Assembly (NCBI GenBank): GCA_025355305.1
Contig: JANXZW010000022.1
Location: 1 to 33,667, forward strand
Length of the DNA stretch: 33,667 nt
Origin: Actinomycetes bacterium
GTDB taxonomy: Bacteria; Actinomycetota; Actinomycetes; Nanopelagicales; Nanopelagicaceae
Reading direction: 5' to 3'
The stretch's first letter is position 1. Each line of letters opens with the position of its first letter. Positions 1 to 7,496 of this stretch are shown here, piece by piece. Under the pieces are notes generated by a model that was not told the DNA's origin, made no database searches, and worked only from the letters and a program-made list of their open reading frames with translations. The position numbers were made by a program, and so were the translations under genes.

Positions 1-654
1 GCTCGGATGATCTTTGACACCGTTTGGCCTGCGATGAATGAAACTCAAGTTACTGCCAATATGTTGCAGGCTCTCGTACATAGCGGGAGTTACCTCGTGG
101 GAATATTTGATGGCGCAAAAATCGTAGGGGCTTCTTTCGCATTCCCATCGATTGAACCCGAAATACATCTTCATTCGCACATGACCGCATTTATTGCTAC
201 CCATCGCGATCAAGGACTTGGGACGATGCTCAAGATGCATCAGTGGCAGTGGGCTAAGGAACGTGGATACTCCTCCATCACCTGGACCTTTGATCCTCTG
301 GTCCGGCGTAATGCCCGCCTCAATATTCTCAAATTGGGCGCAGACCTCATCGAGTACCATCCCAATTTTTACGGCGAGATGGCTGATGAAGTTAACTCGG
401 GCGATGAATCAGATCGGATGCTGGTGCGCTGGGATACCAGCGGGGTAAAACCTGCGCCGCGTCTCGAATGCGCCGATGCTCCTTACGATGCAGAACTCAT
501 TCCATTGCCCGAGGACATTATCGAGTTGCGTCGTTCTGAACCGGAGAGAAGCAATCAGTTCCGTTTAGAAGTACGACAAGCCTTTCTCACCGCCTTCGCC
601 GCGAAGAAGAAAGTCACTGGATTTAGCGCTAACAACGAATACGTATTGGAGTAA
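1..654 (+). CDS. GNAT N-acyltransferase, COG3375-like (5' partial)
   Basis: The reading frame is open to the left window edge, so the ATG at 7 is only the first visible Met and roughly 10-25 residues are probably missing. The visible 217 residues match the COG3375 type of GNAT protein: the VGIFDG/IVGASFAF strands, LHSHM followed by the acyl-CoA loop HRDQGLGTMLK, then the family-typical ITWTFDPLVRRNARLN and LGADLIEYHPNFYG segments. The stop lies 2 nt before the next gene, so the two are cotranscribed. In Geobacillus and Deinococcus-type loci this GNAT family succinylates D-amino acids for a downstream N-succinylamino acid racemase; the same order here suggests the same role. Acyl donor and substrate are inferred, not seen. 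Confidence 0.8.
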   Translation, partial: ARMIFDTVWPAMNETQVTANMLQALVHSGSYLVGIFDGAKIVGASFAFPSIEPEIHLHSHMTAFIATHRDQGLGTMLKMHQWQWAKERGYSSITWTFDPLVRRNARLNILKLGADLIEYHPNFYGEMADEVNSGDESDRMLVRWDTSGVKPAPRLECADAPYDAELIPLPEDIIELRRSEPERSNQFRLEVRQAFLTAFAAKKKVTGFSANNEYVLE

Positions 655-656
655 AA

Positions 657-1763
657 ATGCAGATCGCTGAACTCGAATTGCGCACCATTAATCTTCCGTT
701 GGTAAGACCCTTCCGCACCTCTTTTGGAACCCAAAGCGGTCGTGAAGTACTTATGCTCAAAATAACCACTAGCACTGGAGTAATCGGGTGGTCTGAGTGC
801 GTTGCCCTCTCTGAGCCGCGCTACTCACCAGAATATGTTGCAGGCTCACTTGACCTGATGAAGAGATTTTTAATTCCAACACTTCTCCAAGCTGGTGAGG
901 TACAGGCAGAAGATGTCGCATCACTCCTTGCACCATTCCTCGGTTCTCCGATGGCGAAGGCGACGCTGGAAACTGCGTTGCTCGACGCACAGCTCCGGGC
1001 CGAAGGGCGGAGCCTTGCTGACTATCTGGGGACCAACAAATCGCGGATCCCATGTGGCGTCTCGGTGGGCATCGCTCCATCCATCCCTGAGTTAATTGAT
1101 GAAGTAGCGAGTTACATCGCCGAGGGCTACAAAAGAATTAAATTGAAGATTGAGCCAGGCTGGGATCTCGATCCTGTGGGCGAAGTAAGAAGAACCTGGC
1201 CCGAGATTCCTCTGCAAGTTGATGCTAATCAAGCCTATTCGCGCAGCGACGGAGAATTACTTTCGCGGCTAGATCAATTCGATCTCTTGTTGATCGAACA
1301 ACCACTCGATGAGCACGACATCTTGGGTCACGCACAACTAGCTCGACAAGTCCAGACTCCGATATGTCTTGATGAATCGATTGTCTCCGTCCGTGCAGCG
1401 CAAGATGCACTTGCTTTAAAGGCAACTACGGTGATCAACATCAAACCAGGTCGCGTGGGCGGTTACCTGGAAGCGGTAAAGATTCATGACCTCTGCCTCA
1501 ATGAAGGAATCCCGGTCTGGTGTGGCGGTATGGTTGAAACAGGAATAGGCCGCGCGGCAAATATTGCGCTCGCTGCCTTACCCGGATTCACTCTTCCTGG
1601 GGATACATCTGCTTCCAGCCGCTTCTTCCACCGGGACATCACCGAACCATTCGTGATGGATGATGGTTATCTTGCCGTTCCCAACACAATCGGAGTCGGT
1701 CGGACACCCGATTTAGAGTTCTTAGATTCGATTACAAACTATAAAGAGAGTATTCAGATTTAA
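657..1763 (+). CDS. N-succinylamino acid racemase / o-succinylbenzoate synthase (enolase superfamily)
   Basis: This 368-residue enolase-superfamily enzyme has the complete muconate-lactonizing-type active site: KLK lysines at about 162-164, metal ligands D189, E214 and D239, and the second base K263 in NIKPGRVGG. The stretch from GGMVETGIGRAAN to LPGDTSASSRF is the NSAR/OSBS subgroup signature, and length matches the Amycolatopsis enzyme. GGAG lies 5 nt before the ATG. The family racemizes N-succinylamino acids and often also makes o-succinylbenzoate for menaquinone. The adjacent GNAT gene favours a D- to L-amino-acid conversion pathway, while a menaquinone role (menC) cannot be excluded because no other men genes are in view. 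The last 4 bp overlap the convergent esterase gene. Confidence 0.88.
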   Translation: MQIAELELRTINLPLVRPFRTSFGTQSGREVLMLKITTSTGVIGWSECVALSEPRYSPEYVAGSLDLMKRFLIPTLLQAGEVQAEDVASLLAPFLGSPMAKATLETALLDAQLRAEGRSLADYLGTNKSRIPCGVSVGIAPSIPELIDEVASYIAEGYKRIKLKIEPGWDLDPVGEVRRTWPEIPLQVDANQAYSRSDGELLSRLDQFDLLLIEQPLDEHDILGHAQLARQVQTPICLDESIVSVRAAQDALALKATTVINIKPGRVGGYLEAVKIHDLCLNEGIPVWCGGMVETGIGRAANIALAALPGFTLPGDTSASSRFFHRDITEPFVMDDGYLAVPNTIGVGRTPDLEFLDSITNYKESIQI

Positions 1764-2518
1764 CTCCACTGCTGCACGTGCGCCAGGGAATTAGCAAAAA
1801 TGATGGGAGCATCAAAATCCATCGTTGCGACGTGGTAGCTATTTGTTAGCTCAATGCGTTGCCCTGAGATGCTGTCGATTTCAGACATGATGATATTTGA
1901 ATTGGAAATTGGAAGCACGTGATCATCCACGCTATGGAAGAGAAGAGTTGGACATTTGACCTTACCCAAGTTGGCTCGCGTTTGCTTAAGCATCTTCTGA
2001 AGTTGAACAACTCCCTTGGTAGGAAGAACGTCATAGCCCCATTCGGTTACATCAGGCTTCTTAATGTCATCTCCGACTGAGGAGCGCCCAGGTTGCAAGA
2101 TCGCTAGGAGCGGGGCGATCTTGATCAGATTTCCTGGGATATGAATCATTGGATTAACAAGACAGATTCCCGCAAGTTCATTTCTCTCCGCGATATTAAG
2201 TGTTGTACCGCCACCCATCGAAAGACCAAAGACAAAGACCTTCTTGCAACTCGCTTTCAACCTCTCGACTTCGACCTGAACCCGCGCTGGCCACTCCTGC
2301 CACTTCACCTTATTGAGATCTTGCCATTGCGTTGCATGTCCAGGGAGTCGAGGAACAGAGACCGTGTACCCACGCTCTTCAAAGAAAGCAGCCCAGGTGC
2401 GCATCGAAGCGGGAGATCCTGTGAATCCATGCACGAAGATGATACCTATCTCGGCATGTTCAGAACCTAATGCCAAGTAATCTTCTAACCAGCCTGCTGG
2501 AGCACTATTTGTATCCAT
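1760..2518 (-). CDS. alpha/beta hydrolase, carboxylesterase Est30-like
   Basis: Serine hydrolase of the small carboxylesterase/monoacylglycerol lipase type. From the ATG at 2518 the protein has 252 residues: oxyanion segment FVHGFTGS (about 28-35), the lid-bearing RLPGHATQW segment, nucleophile S100 in GLSMGG, acid D198/D199 in FHSVDDHVLP, and H229 in NSYHVATMD. A GTG at 2554 would add 12 residues. The ATG is preferred because it gives the usual short tail before the first strand and because TACAGT lies 5 nt upstream, but the longer start is possible. The gene diverges from the membrane protein at 2559 and converges on the racemase with a 4-bp overlap. The natural ester substrate is unknown; no lipid-pathway neighbours point to one. 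Confidence 0.85.
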   Translation of the reverse strand: MDTNSAPAGWLEDYLALGSEHAEIGIIFVHGFTGSPASMRTWAAFFEERGYTVSVPRLPGHATQWQDLNKVKWQEWPARVQVEVERLKASCKKVFVFGLSMGGGTTLNIAERNELAGICLVNPMIHIPGNLIKIAPLLAILQPGRSSVGDDIKKPDVTEWGYDVLPTKGVVQLQKMLKQTRANLGKVKCPTLLFHSVDDHVLPISNSNIIMSEIDSISGQRIELTNSYHVATMDFDAPIIFANSLAHVQQWS

Positions 2519-2523
2519 GCCGC

Positions 2524-2529
2524 ACTGTA
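2524..2529 (-). promoter_or_regulatory. putative -10 element (TACAGT) of the esterase gene
   Basis: Read on the minus strand, TACAGT lies 5 nt before the ATG at 2518 and no Shine-Dalgarno sequence precedes that ATG. The spacing is the shortest in the window's leaderless set, so this assignment is weaker than the others. Confidence 0.35.
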
Positions 2530-2544
2530 AATGATCCACTCGGG

Positions 2545-2550
2545 TATCGT
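2545..2550 (+). promoter_or_regulatory. putative -10 element (TATCGT) of the membrane-protein gene
   Basis: TATCGT ends 8 nt before the ATG at 2559 and there is no convincing Shine-Dalgarno sequence, which suggests a leaderless or nearly leaderless mRNA. Confidence 0.45.
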
Positions 2551-2558
2551 CCACCTTA

Positions 2559-3239
2559 ATGTTTACCTCGCTCTTCTACTTGAAAATCACGGTCGCTCCT
2601 CTGATGGTGCTATCCGTGAGTTTCTTACAGCGCAGTTTCGGGGAACGTTTCGGAGGTTGGTTACTAGGGCTGCCGATTACAACGGGCCCCTTCATCTTCA
2701 TTATTGCAATCCAAGAAGGCATAACCTTTGCAGGCCACACAACGCGTGGAGTCTTGCTCGGCCAAATTGCCCTCATCACCTTCTGCTGGTCTTACGCCTA
2801 CGCTGCGCTGCGCAGACCCTGGCTTCAAGCGCTCGCCTTTGGCACAATAATTTGTCTGCTTACGGGATTTCTGGTCACCGCAGTGAAGTTGCCTGTTGTC
2901 ATGAGCGATCTGCTGCTCATTGTTATCTGGGGTATCGCTATGAGGTGGTGGCCTCGCTCCAATTTTCCCGAACAGAGAATCCTGCTACCCAAATGGGAAC
3001 TCCCAGTCCGTATTTTGGTGACGCTCTCCCTACTCATATCTCTAAGCGCCCTCGCACCTCACATTGGTGCCAAGCTTGCAGGGGCGCTCTCCACATATCC
3101 GGTAATCGCATCAGTCCTAGGTTCTTTTAACCAGAAAAGATTTGGCCCGGGTGCAACTATTGCCACCTTGCGCGGATTGATGCAGACCTTGCCAATAACC
3201 ATGGCCATCATCTTCTTCCTCGGACTGGTCCTGCGCTGA
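2559..3239 (+). CDS. polytopic membrane protein of unknown function with internal duplication
   Basis: Not assigned to a named family. The 226-residue protein is almost wholly hydrophobic, with about seven or eight membrane segments. Two halves align without gaps at an offset of 142 residues: around residues 24-39 the pattern L....G.+..G.L...P matches residues 166-181, and RG near 63-64 matches RG near 205-206. This implies an ancient duplication of a three- or four-helix unit, a layout typical of small transporters. No charged membrane residues or cofactor motifs stand out that would give a substrate. It is transcribed away from the esterase gene, with start codons only about 40 bp apart, and no operon partner follows. 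Expression of a real protein is likely given the clean hydrophobic periodicity. Confidence 0.75.
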   Translation: MFTSLFYLKITVAPLMVLSVSFLQRSFGERFGGWLLGLPITTGPFIFIIAIQEGITFAGHTTRGVLLGQIALITFCWSYAYAALRRPWLQALAFGTIICLLTGFLVTAVKLPVVMSDLLLIVIWGIAMRWWPRSNFPEQRILLPKWELPVRILVTLSLLISLSALAPHIGAKLAGALSTYPVIASVLGSFNQKRFGPGATIATLRGLMQTLPITMAIIFFLGLVLR

Positions 3240-3259
3240 TGAATGTCAGGCAAAGGGCG

Positions 3260-3265
3260 TAACCT
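3260..3265 (+). promoter_or_regulatory. putative -10 element (TAACCT) of the exonuclease gene
   Basis: TAACCT ends 9 nt before the ATG at 3275. There is no SD-like sequence in between, so transcription probably starts at or just before the start codon. Confidence 0.4.
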
Positions 3266-3274
3266 TGCCTCATC

Positions 3275-3895
3275 ATGGAAGCCAGAGCGTTACACGAAAC
3301 AACATTTGTAGTCCTGGATTTAGAAACCACGGGCGGTAGTCCGCACGCTGGCGCGGTGATCACAGAAATTGGCGCGGTCAAAGTTCGCGGCGGCGTTGTC
3401 ATCGGCGAGTTCAAAAGCTTCGTTAATCCTTTATCTCCAATTCCTCTTTTCATCACGGAATTGACCGGTATTGACAACGAAATGGTCCGGCTCGCACCGA
3501 TCATCGATGAAATTTTTCCAACTTTTTTAGAGTTTGTGGGATCCCCAGCCGAGAGCGTCTTAGTCGCGCACAACGCCCCTTTTGATATTGGTTTTCTCCA
3601 GGCGGCCAGTCGGGAACTGGAATACCCGTGGCCCAAGTACCGAGTTATCGACACCGTTCGGCTGGCACGCTCCGTCTTAACACGTGAGGAGGTGACCGAT
3701 TGCAAACTCAGCACACTTGCGGTCTTCTTCAATACACAGGTCACCCCTACCCACCGAGCCTTGGACGATGCTCAAACCACAGTAGAGGTCTTGCATGCTC
3801 TGATCGAGCGTCTCACCGGCTTCGGAGTCCAAACCTTTGGAGAGCTTGAAAAATTCTCTCGCAAGAAGATTAAGCGCGAACCTAGGCTGATCTAA
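3275..3895 (+). CDS. DEDDh 3'-5' exonuclease, DnaQ/Pol III epsilon-like
   Basis: The 206-residue protein is an RNase T/DnaQ-fold exonuclease. Exo I is VVLDLETTG with D15 and E17, Exo II is LVAHNAPFDIGFL with D104, and Exo III is HRALDDAQT with H160 and D165. This DEDDh set binds two metal ions and removes 3' nucleotides. Its place beside trpD matches the mycobacterial Rv2191 position, but there the exonuclease is, as I recall, fused to a UvrC-like GIY-YIG nuclease region. Here the protein ends with a basic tail (KFSRKKIKREPRLI) soon after the exonuclease domain and has no GIY-YIG part. It could act in repair or as a stand-alone proofreader. Its last 14 bp overlap trpD tail to tail. Confidence 0.88.
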   Translation: MEARALHETTFVVLDLETTGGSPHAGAVITEIGAVKVRGGVVIGEFKSFVNPLSPIPLFITELTGIDNEMVRLAPIIDEIFPTFLEFVGSPAESVLVAHNAPFDIGFLQAASRELEYPWPKYRVIDTVRLARSVLTREEVTDCKLSTLAVFFNTQVTPTHRALDDAQTTVEVLHALIERLTGFGVQTFGELEKFSRKKIKREPRLI

Positions 3896-4934
3896 ATTGC
3901 TGGGTAAAAAGCGCCCAACTCCGCAGAACCTCTTGTGCCGCTCCAGAATCGATGGCGGCGCTCGCTAATTGATAACCATCCGCTAATTGTTCGGTGATAG
4001 TTTTTGTGAAATCCCCCTTGTAAGCGGCCAAAGTTGCGGCAGCGTTTAACAGCACTGCATCGCGAGCTGGACTCTTTTCGCCCTCAAAGATTCGCAGGGT
4101 ACTTGCCGCATTGAACTGCGCATCTCCTCCAGCCAAAGCTGCGATGGGAGCGTGGGAAATCCCAATCTGGCGAGGGTCAAAACTCTCGGTGCGCGTGCTG
4201 CCTCCGTTGATTTGGGTGATCTGTGTCGTTGTGCTGAGAGTGATCTCATCGATTCCATCATCACCGCGGAAGATAAACCCCTCTGTTCCACGATCCAACA
4301 AAACCTTAGCCATGATCGGCATAACTCGTGCCTTGCTCACTCCGAGGGCAATCGCCTTGGGTCGCGCTGGGTTGGCCAGTGGCCCCAAGATATTAAAGAC
4401 CGAGGCCTGACCGAGCTCCTTGCGGGCAGGGGCGGCAAAGCGCATCGCAGGGTGAAACTTGGGAGCAAAGCAGAAGCCAATCCCGACCTGTTGGACGCAG
4501 GCGGCGACCTGCAGGCCATTGAGGTCGATATTGACCCCCAAAGCTTCTAAGAGGTCTGCGGCTCCAGATTTAGAGGAGGCGGCACGCGCGCCATGCTTGA
4601 TTACCGTGGCTCCTGCTGCCCGGGCGATGATCGCTGCCGTCGTAGAGATATTGATGGTATTTGCCCCGTCGCCTCCGGTGCCTACCGGGTCAACCGCTCT
4701 CTGGGGCACGGTAATTGATGCGCAATGCTCGAACATGACAGCAACGAGAGCCTCAACCTCTTGCGCCGTCTCGCCTTTCGCCTGAATTCCAAGGAGAAAA
4801 GATTTGATGGTCTCTTTATCAGCCAGATCACTTAGAATCTGGCCCATTGCCCACTTTGCCTGACCCGCGGCTAGATCTTCATGATCGGCCAATTGGGCAA
4901 CGATCTGCCTCCAAGAAATCTGACTCTCTTCCAT
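3882..4934 (-). CDS. trpD: anthranilate phosphoribosyltransferase
   Basis: Second step of tryptophan synthesis: joins anthranilate to PRPP. The 350-residue protein has the usual fold order: helical N-terminal domain, DPVGTGGDGANTINIST (82-98) for PRPP, the KHG.RAASS loop (113-121), GIGFCFAPKFHP (151-162), FNILGPLANPA, and the metal motif RGDDGIDE (223-230). The loop reads KHGAR instead of KHGNR, so the Asn that lines the anthranilate site is Ala116; the codon is GCG. All other core residues look intact. No other trp genes are adjacent, as in mycobacteria, where trpD also sits alone beside ctaE. The start is supported by TAGGAT 7 nt upstream and the absence of an SD. Confidence 0.96.
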   Translation of the reverse strand: MEESQISWRQIVAQLADHEDLAAGQAKWAMGQILSDLADKETIKSFLLGIQAKGETAQEVEALVAVMFEHCASITVPQRAVDPVGTGGDGANTINISTTAAIIARAAGATVIKHGARAASSKSGAADLLEALGVNIDLNGLQVAACVQQVGIGFCFAPKFHPAMRFAAPARKELGQASVFNILGPLANPARPKAIALGVSKARVMPIMAKVLLDRGTEGFIFRGDDGIDEITLSTTTQITQINGGSTRTESFDPRQIGISHAPIAALAGGDAQFNAASTLRIFEGEKSPARDAVLLNAAATLAAYKGDFTKTITEQLADGYQLASAAIDSGAAQEVLRSWALFTQQFRSA

Positions 4935-4941
4935 GCGTCAG

Positions 4942-4947
4942 ATCCTA
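4942..4947 (-). promoter_or_regulatory. putative -10 element (TAGGAT) of trpD
   Basis: On the minus strand TAGGAT is followed by 7 nt and then the trpD ATG at 4934. No SD is present, consistent with a leaderless mRNA. Confidence 0.55.
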
Positions 4948-5024
4948 TCTTTCGCGTGATCAGACTCACCCATGAATCCGCCGCCGATTGACACCCTCAT
5001 TACTTAAAAAGGGAAGAAATCAGG

Positions 5025-5030
5025 AATAAT
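5025..5030 (+). promoter_or_regulatory. putative -10 element (AATAAT) of the ctaE-qcrCAB operon
   Basis: AATAAT matches five of six consensus positions and is followed by 6 nt and the GTG at 5037. A TTGACA occurs at 4988-4993, but about 31 bp separates it from this -10, too far for a standard -35. The rest of the 4935-5036 gap shows nothing else. Confidence 0.5.
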
Positions 5031-5036
5031 GCGGGC

Positions 5037-5660
5037 GTGAGCACTCAAGAAGCCCCCGTCAAGAATAATCGTCCAAGCTTGGTGGCAGTAGGCACTATCG
5101 TCTGGCTCTCTTCAGAACTAATGTTCTTTGCAGCGCTCTTTGCGATGTACTTCACCACGCGCGCCGTCCAAGGTCCAAAGCTCTGGCTGGAATCTACTGG
5201 CATGCTCAATGTGAAGTTTGCTGCGATTAACACCACGGTGCTCGTACTCTCCTCCGTAACATGTCAATTCGGCGTATTTGCGGCAGAGCGCTTTCAAGGA
5301 AAACGCATAGGTCCCCTGTATAAAATTTCAAAGTGGGGAATGCGTGAGTGGTTCGCCCTCACCTTCTTGATGGGCGCCTTCTTCATTGGAGGCCAGATTT
5401 ATGAATATGCCAACCTTGTCCGCGATGGACTTTCACTCTCATCACGTGCCTACGGTTCGGTTTTCTACCTGACAACGGGTTTCCACGGACTTCACGTCAC
5501 TGGCGGCCTGATCGCATTCTTGATCGTCTTGATTCGCGTAGCGAAGGCGCGAAAGTTCGGTCACTCGCAAGCTACAACGGCGATTGTCGTCTCGTACTAC
5601 TGGCATTTCGTGGACATTGTGTGGATCGCCCTCTTCTCCACGATCTACTTGATTAAATAG
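5037..5660 (+). CDS. ctaE: cytochrome c oxidase subunit III
   Basis: Subunit III of the aa3 oxidase; it carries no metal and stabilizes subunit I. The 207-residue, five-helix form is the short actinobacterial type. Recognisable segments are [20 protein letters not shown] in the first helix, [23 protein letters not shown], the [15 protein letters not shown] helix, and the C-terminal [15 protein letters not shown] segment typical of the family. The GTG start has no SD and lies 6 nt after a -10-like hexamer, so the mRNA is probably leaderless. It heads a compact operon with qcrC, qcrA and qcrB, as in other actinobacteria where complexes III and IV form one supercomplex. Confidence 0.96.
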   Translation: MSTQEAPVKNNRPSLVAVGTIVWLSSELMFFAALFAMYFTTRAVQGPKLWLESTGMLNVKFAAINTTVLVLSSVTCQFGVFAAERFQGKRIGPLYKISKWGMREWFALTFLMGAFFIGGQIYEYANLVRDGLSLSSRAYGSVFYLTTGFHGLHVTGGLIAFLIVLIRVAKARKFGHSQATTAIVVSYYWHFVDIVWIALFSTIYLIK

Positions 5661-5669
5661 GAGCTATCA

Positions 5670-6464
5670 GTGAAACGAATCTCTAGTTTCCGTCGCCAAC
5701 GCATTGCCGGGCCGATTTTGGTCGTAGCAGCGCTATTCACAATCGCCACCGCTTTTGGTGTGGCCTCCGCACTTCCTAACGCTCAGTTAACAATCACTTC
5801 GGGGACCTCCACTCTCGTCTCAGAGGGGAAAGCGATATTCCTCCGCAGCTGTTCTTCATGCCATGGTCTGAATGCTGAAGGAGGCGGGATCGCACCTTCA
5901 TTGATCGGTGTTGGATCTGCAGCCGTTGACTTCCAGGTCGGAACTGGGCGCATGCCGCTGGCAGACATGAGTCAACAAGCGATGCAGAAGAAGCCTCTCT
6001 ATAACCCGCAAGAGACAGCGGCTTTGGCTGCCTACATCTCCTCTTTAGCGCCTGGCCCTGCATCAGTGATTAATGAATCTCTCAGTTATGAACGCGATGG
6101 AAATGCTGCTCAGGGTGGCACTCTCTTTAGGACTAACTGCGCCATGTGCCACAACTTCGCTGGTCAGGGTGGAGCACTTACCAATGGAAAGTACGCACCA
6201 TCCCTAATGGGGGTTGATCCAAAATACGTTTACGAAGCGATGGTGACCGGCCCACAGTCAATGCCAAAGTTCACCAATGCAACAATCAGTACGCAGGAGA
6301 AGCTGGACATCATTAAATGGTTGCAAGCCGCCAATCATGAGCAAAATCTTGGTGGTGCATCACTTGGACGCGTAGGCCCTGTGACAGAAGGTCTCCTTGG
6401 TTGGGTCCTTGGACTTGGTCTCCTAATCGGCGCAGCTGCATGGCTCGCAATGAAGGCGAAATAA
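5670..6464 (+). CDS. qcrC: menaquinol-cytochrome c reductase diheme cytochrome c subunit
   Basis: The 264-residue membrane-anchored diheme cytochrome c replaces both cytochrome c1 and a soluble cytochrome c in Actinobacteria and passes electrons directly to the oxidase. An N-terminal basic stretch and hydrophobic helix (about 14-36) act as export signal or anchor. The heme sites are C61-S-S-C-H65 and C157-A-M-C-H161, with likely axial methionines M95 in GRMP and M198 in SMP. A C-terminal helix (about 243-260) anchors the protein. The GTG start has GGAG shortly upstream, 9 nt after ctaE. The stop abuts the qcrA ATG. Confidence 0.96.
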   Translation: MKRISSFRRQRIAGPILVVAALFTIATAFGVASALPNAQLTITSGTSTLVSEGKAIFLRSCSSCHGLNAEGGGIAPSLIGVGSAAVDFQVGTGRMPLADMSQQAMQKKPLYNPQETAALAAYISSLAPGPASVINESLSYERDGNAAQGGTLFRTNCAMCHNFAGQGGALTNGKYAPSLMGVDPKYVYEAMVTGPQSMPKFTNATISTQEKLDIIKWLQAANHEQNLGGASLGRVGPVTEGLLGWVLGLGLLIGAAAWLAMKAK

Positions 6465-7466
6465 ATGAGTAATCAGATCGAACGTTTCCAGGATCCTGGT
6501 CTGCCCGAGCATGTGCATCGCAACGCCGATGTTGATCCTCGAGCCGCTAAGCGCGCCGAGCAACAGATAGCCATTCTCTTCCTCCTCTCAGCAGTGGGCA
6601 CCATACTTACAATCGTCTCTTACATCTATATAAAGAGCACTACCTTCTTCTATCTACCAGTTATGGGTCGCACAAATCTGCAACAGCTCCTTCTCGGAAT
6701 TGGGTTGACGGCGGCAACACTTTTTATCGGCCTAGGCGCTATCCAGTGGGCGAAAAAGTTAATGCCCGATGAGGAAGTAATTGCAGAACGCCACGAATTT
6801 CGCTCTGAAGAAGTTGATCGCGAAGAGCTGGTCGAAACCTTTAAGGAGCGTGCGGGCGCATCCGGGATTGGCCGTCGCAGCCTGATCAAGCGCTCTCTCG
6901 GTCTCTCCCTTGGCCTTGTGGGGCTCTCCCCTCTGGTTCTCCTGCGCGATACCGGTCCTCTGCCAGGTAAATTCTTAAACACCACCAACTGGGCCGCTGG
7001 TACTCGCCTCTTGCGCGATCCAGATGGCCAACCAATTCTCGCCTCTGACATTGAAGTGGGTGCTGTTACACAAGTTCTACCAGAACTTTCCGCTGGGATG
7101 GAACGGACCCTTGAGAACACCGGGAAAGATGCCGTTCTCCTGCTCCGCTTGCGTCCAGAAGATTTCAATCTAGATCCAGAGCGTCTGTCATGGACACATG
7201 AGGGGATCATCGCTTTCTCCAAAATCTGCACTCACATGGGTTGCGCTGTCGCTCTTTATGAGCAACAGACCCACCATCTTCTCTGTCCTTGCCACCAATC
7301 AACTTTCGATGTGACGCGTGGCGCCAAAGTCATTTTTGGGCCAGCCGCTCGTCCACTTCCGCAGTTGGCAATCACCGTAAATGCTGATGGCTACTTGATC
7401 GCCAAGCAACCCTTTACCCTTCCGATTGGTCCAAGCTTCTGGGAGCGAAATTCATCTAATGGATAA
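6465..7466 (+). CDS. qcrA: menaquinol-cytochrome c reductase Rieske [2Fe-2S] subunit
   Basis: This 333-residue Rieske protein has the actinobacterial architecture: two N-terminal membrane helices (about 34-56 and 71-93), a charged linker, a third helix near 142-161 preceded by a twin-Arg GRRSLIKRS segment, then the Rieske fold. Cluster ligands are C255 and H257 in CTHMGC, and C274 and H277 in CPCHQS; C260 and C276 should form the disulfide. FGPAARPLPQL closes the fold. The twin-Arg before the last helix fits Tat-dependent insertion known for this subunit. It accepts the first electron from menaquinol at the Qo site. The start codon directly follows the qcrC stop; 30 nt separate it from qcrB. 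Confidence 0.96.
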   Translation: MSNQIERFQDPGLPEHVHRNADVDPRAAKRAEQQIAILFLLSAVGTILTIVSYIYIKSTTFFYLPVMGRTNLQQLLLGIGLTAATLFIGLGAIQWAKKLMPDEEVIAERHEFRSEEVDREELVETFKERAGASGIGRRSLIKRSLGLSLGLVGLSPLVLLRDTGPLPGKFLNTTNWAAGTRLLRDPDGQPILASDIEVGAVTQVLPELSAGMERTLENTGKDAVLLLRLRPEDFNLDPERLSWTHEGIIAFSKICTHMGCAVALYEQQTHHLLCPCHQSTFDVTRGAKVIFGPAARPLPQLAITVNADGYLIAKQPFTLPIGPSFWERNSSNG

Positions 7467-7496
7467 CTCACTACTAACTAACATGGGTGATAAATA

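Noticed and set aside
2531-3130. Overlapping plus-strand frame in the membrane-protein gene
   Set aside because: The alternative frame gives a protein without hydrophobic periodicity or motifs, whereas the 2559-3239 frame encodes a clear polytopic membrane protein.
4988-5016. Classical -35 TTGACA before ctaE
   Set aside because: No -10 hexamer lies 16-18 bp downstream; the good -10-like AATAAT is 31 bp away.
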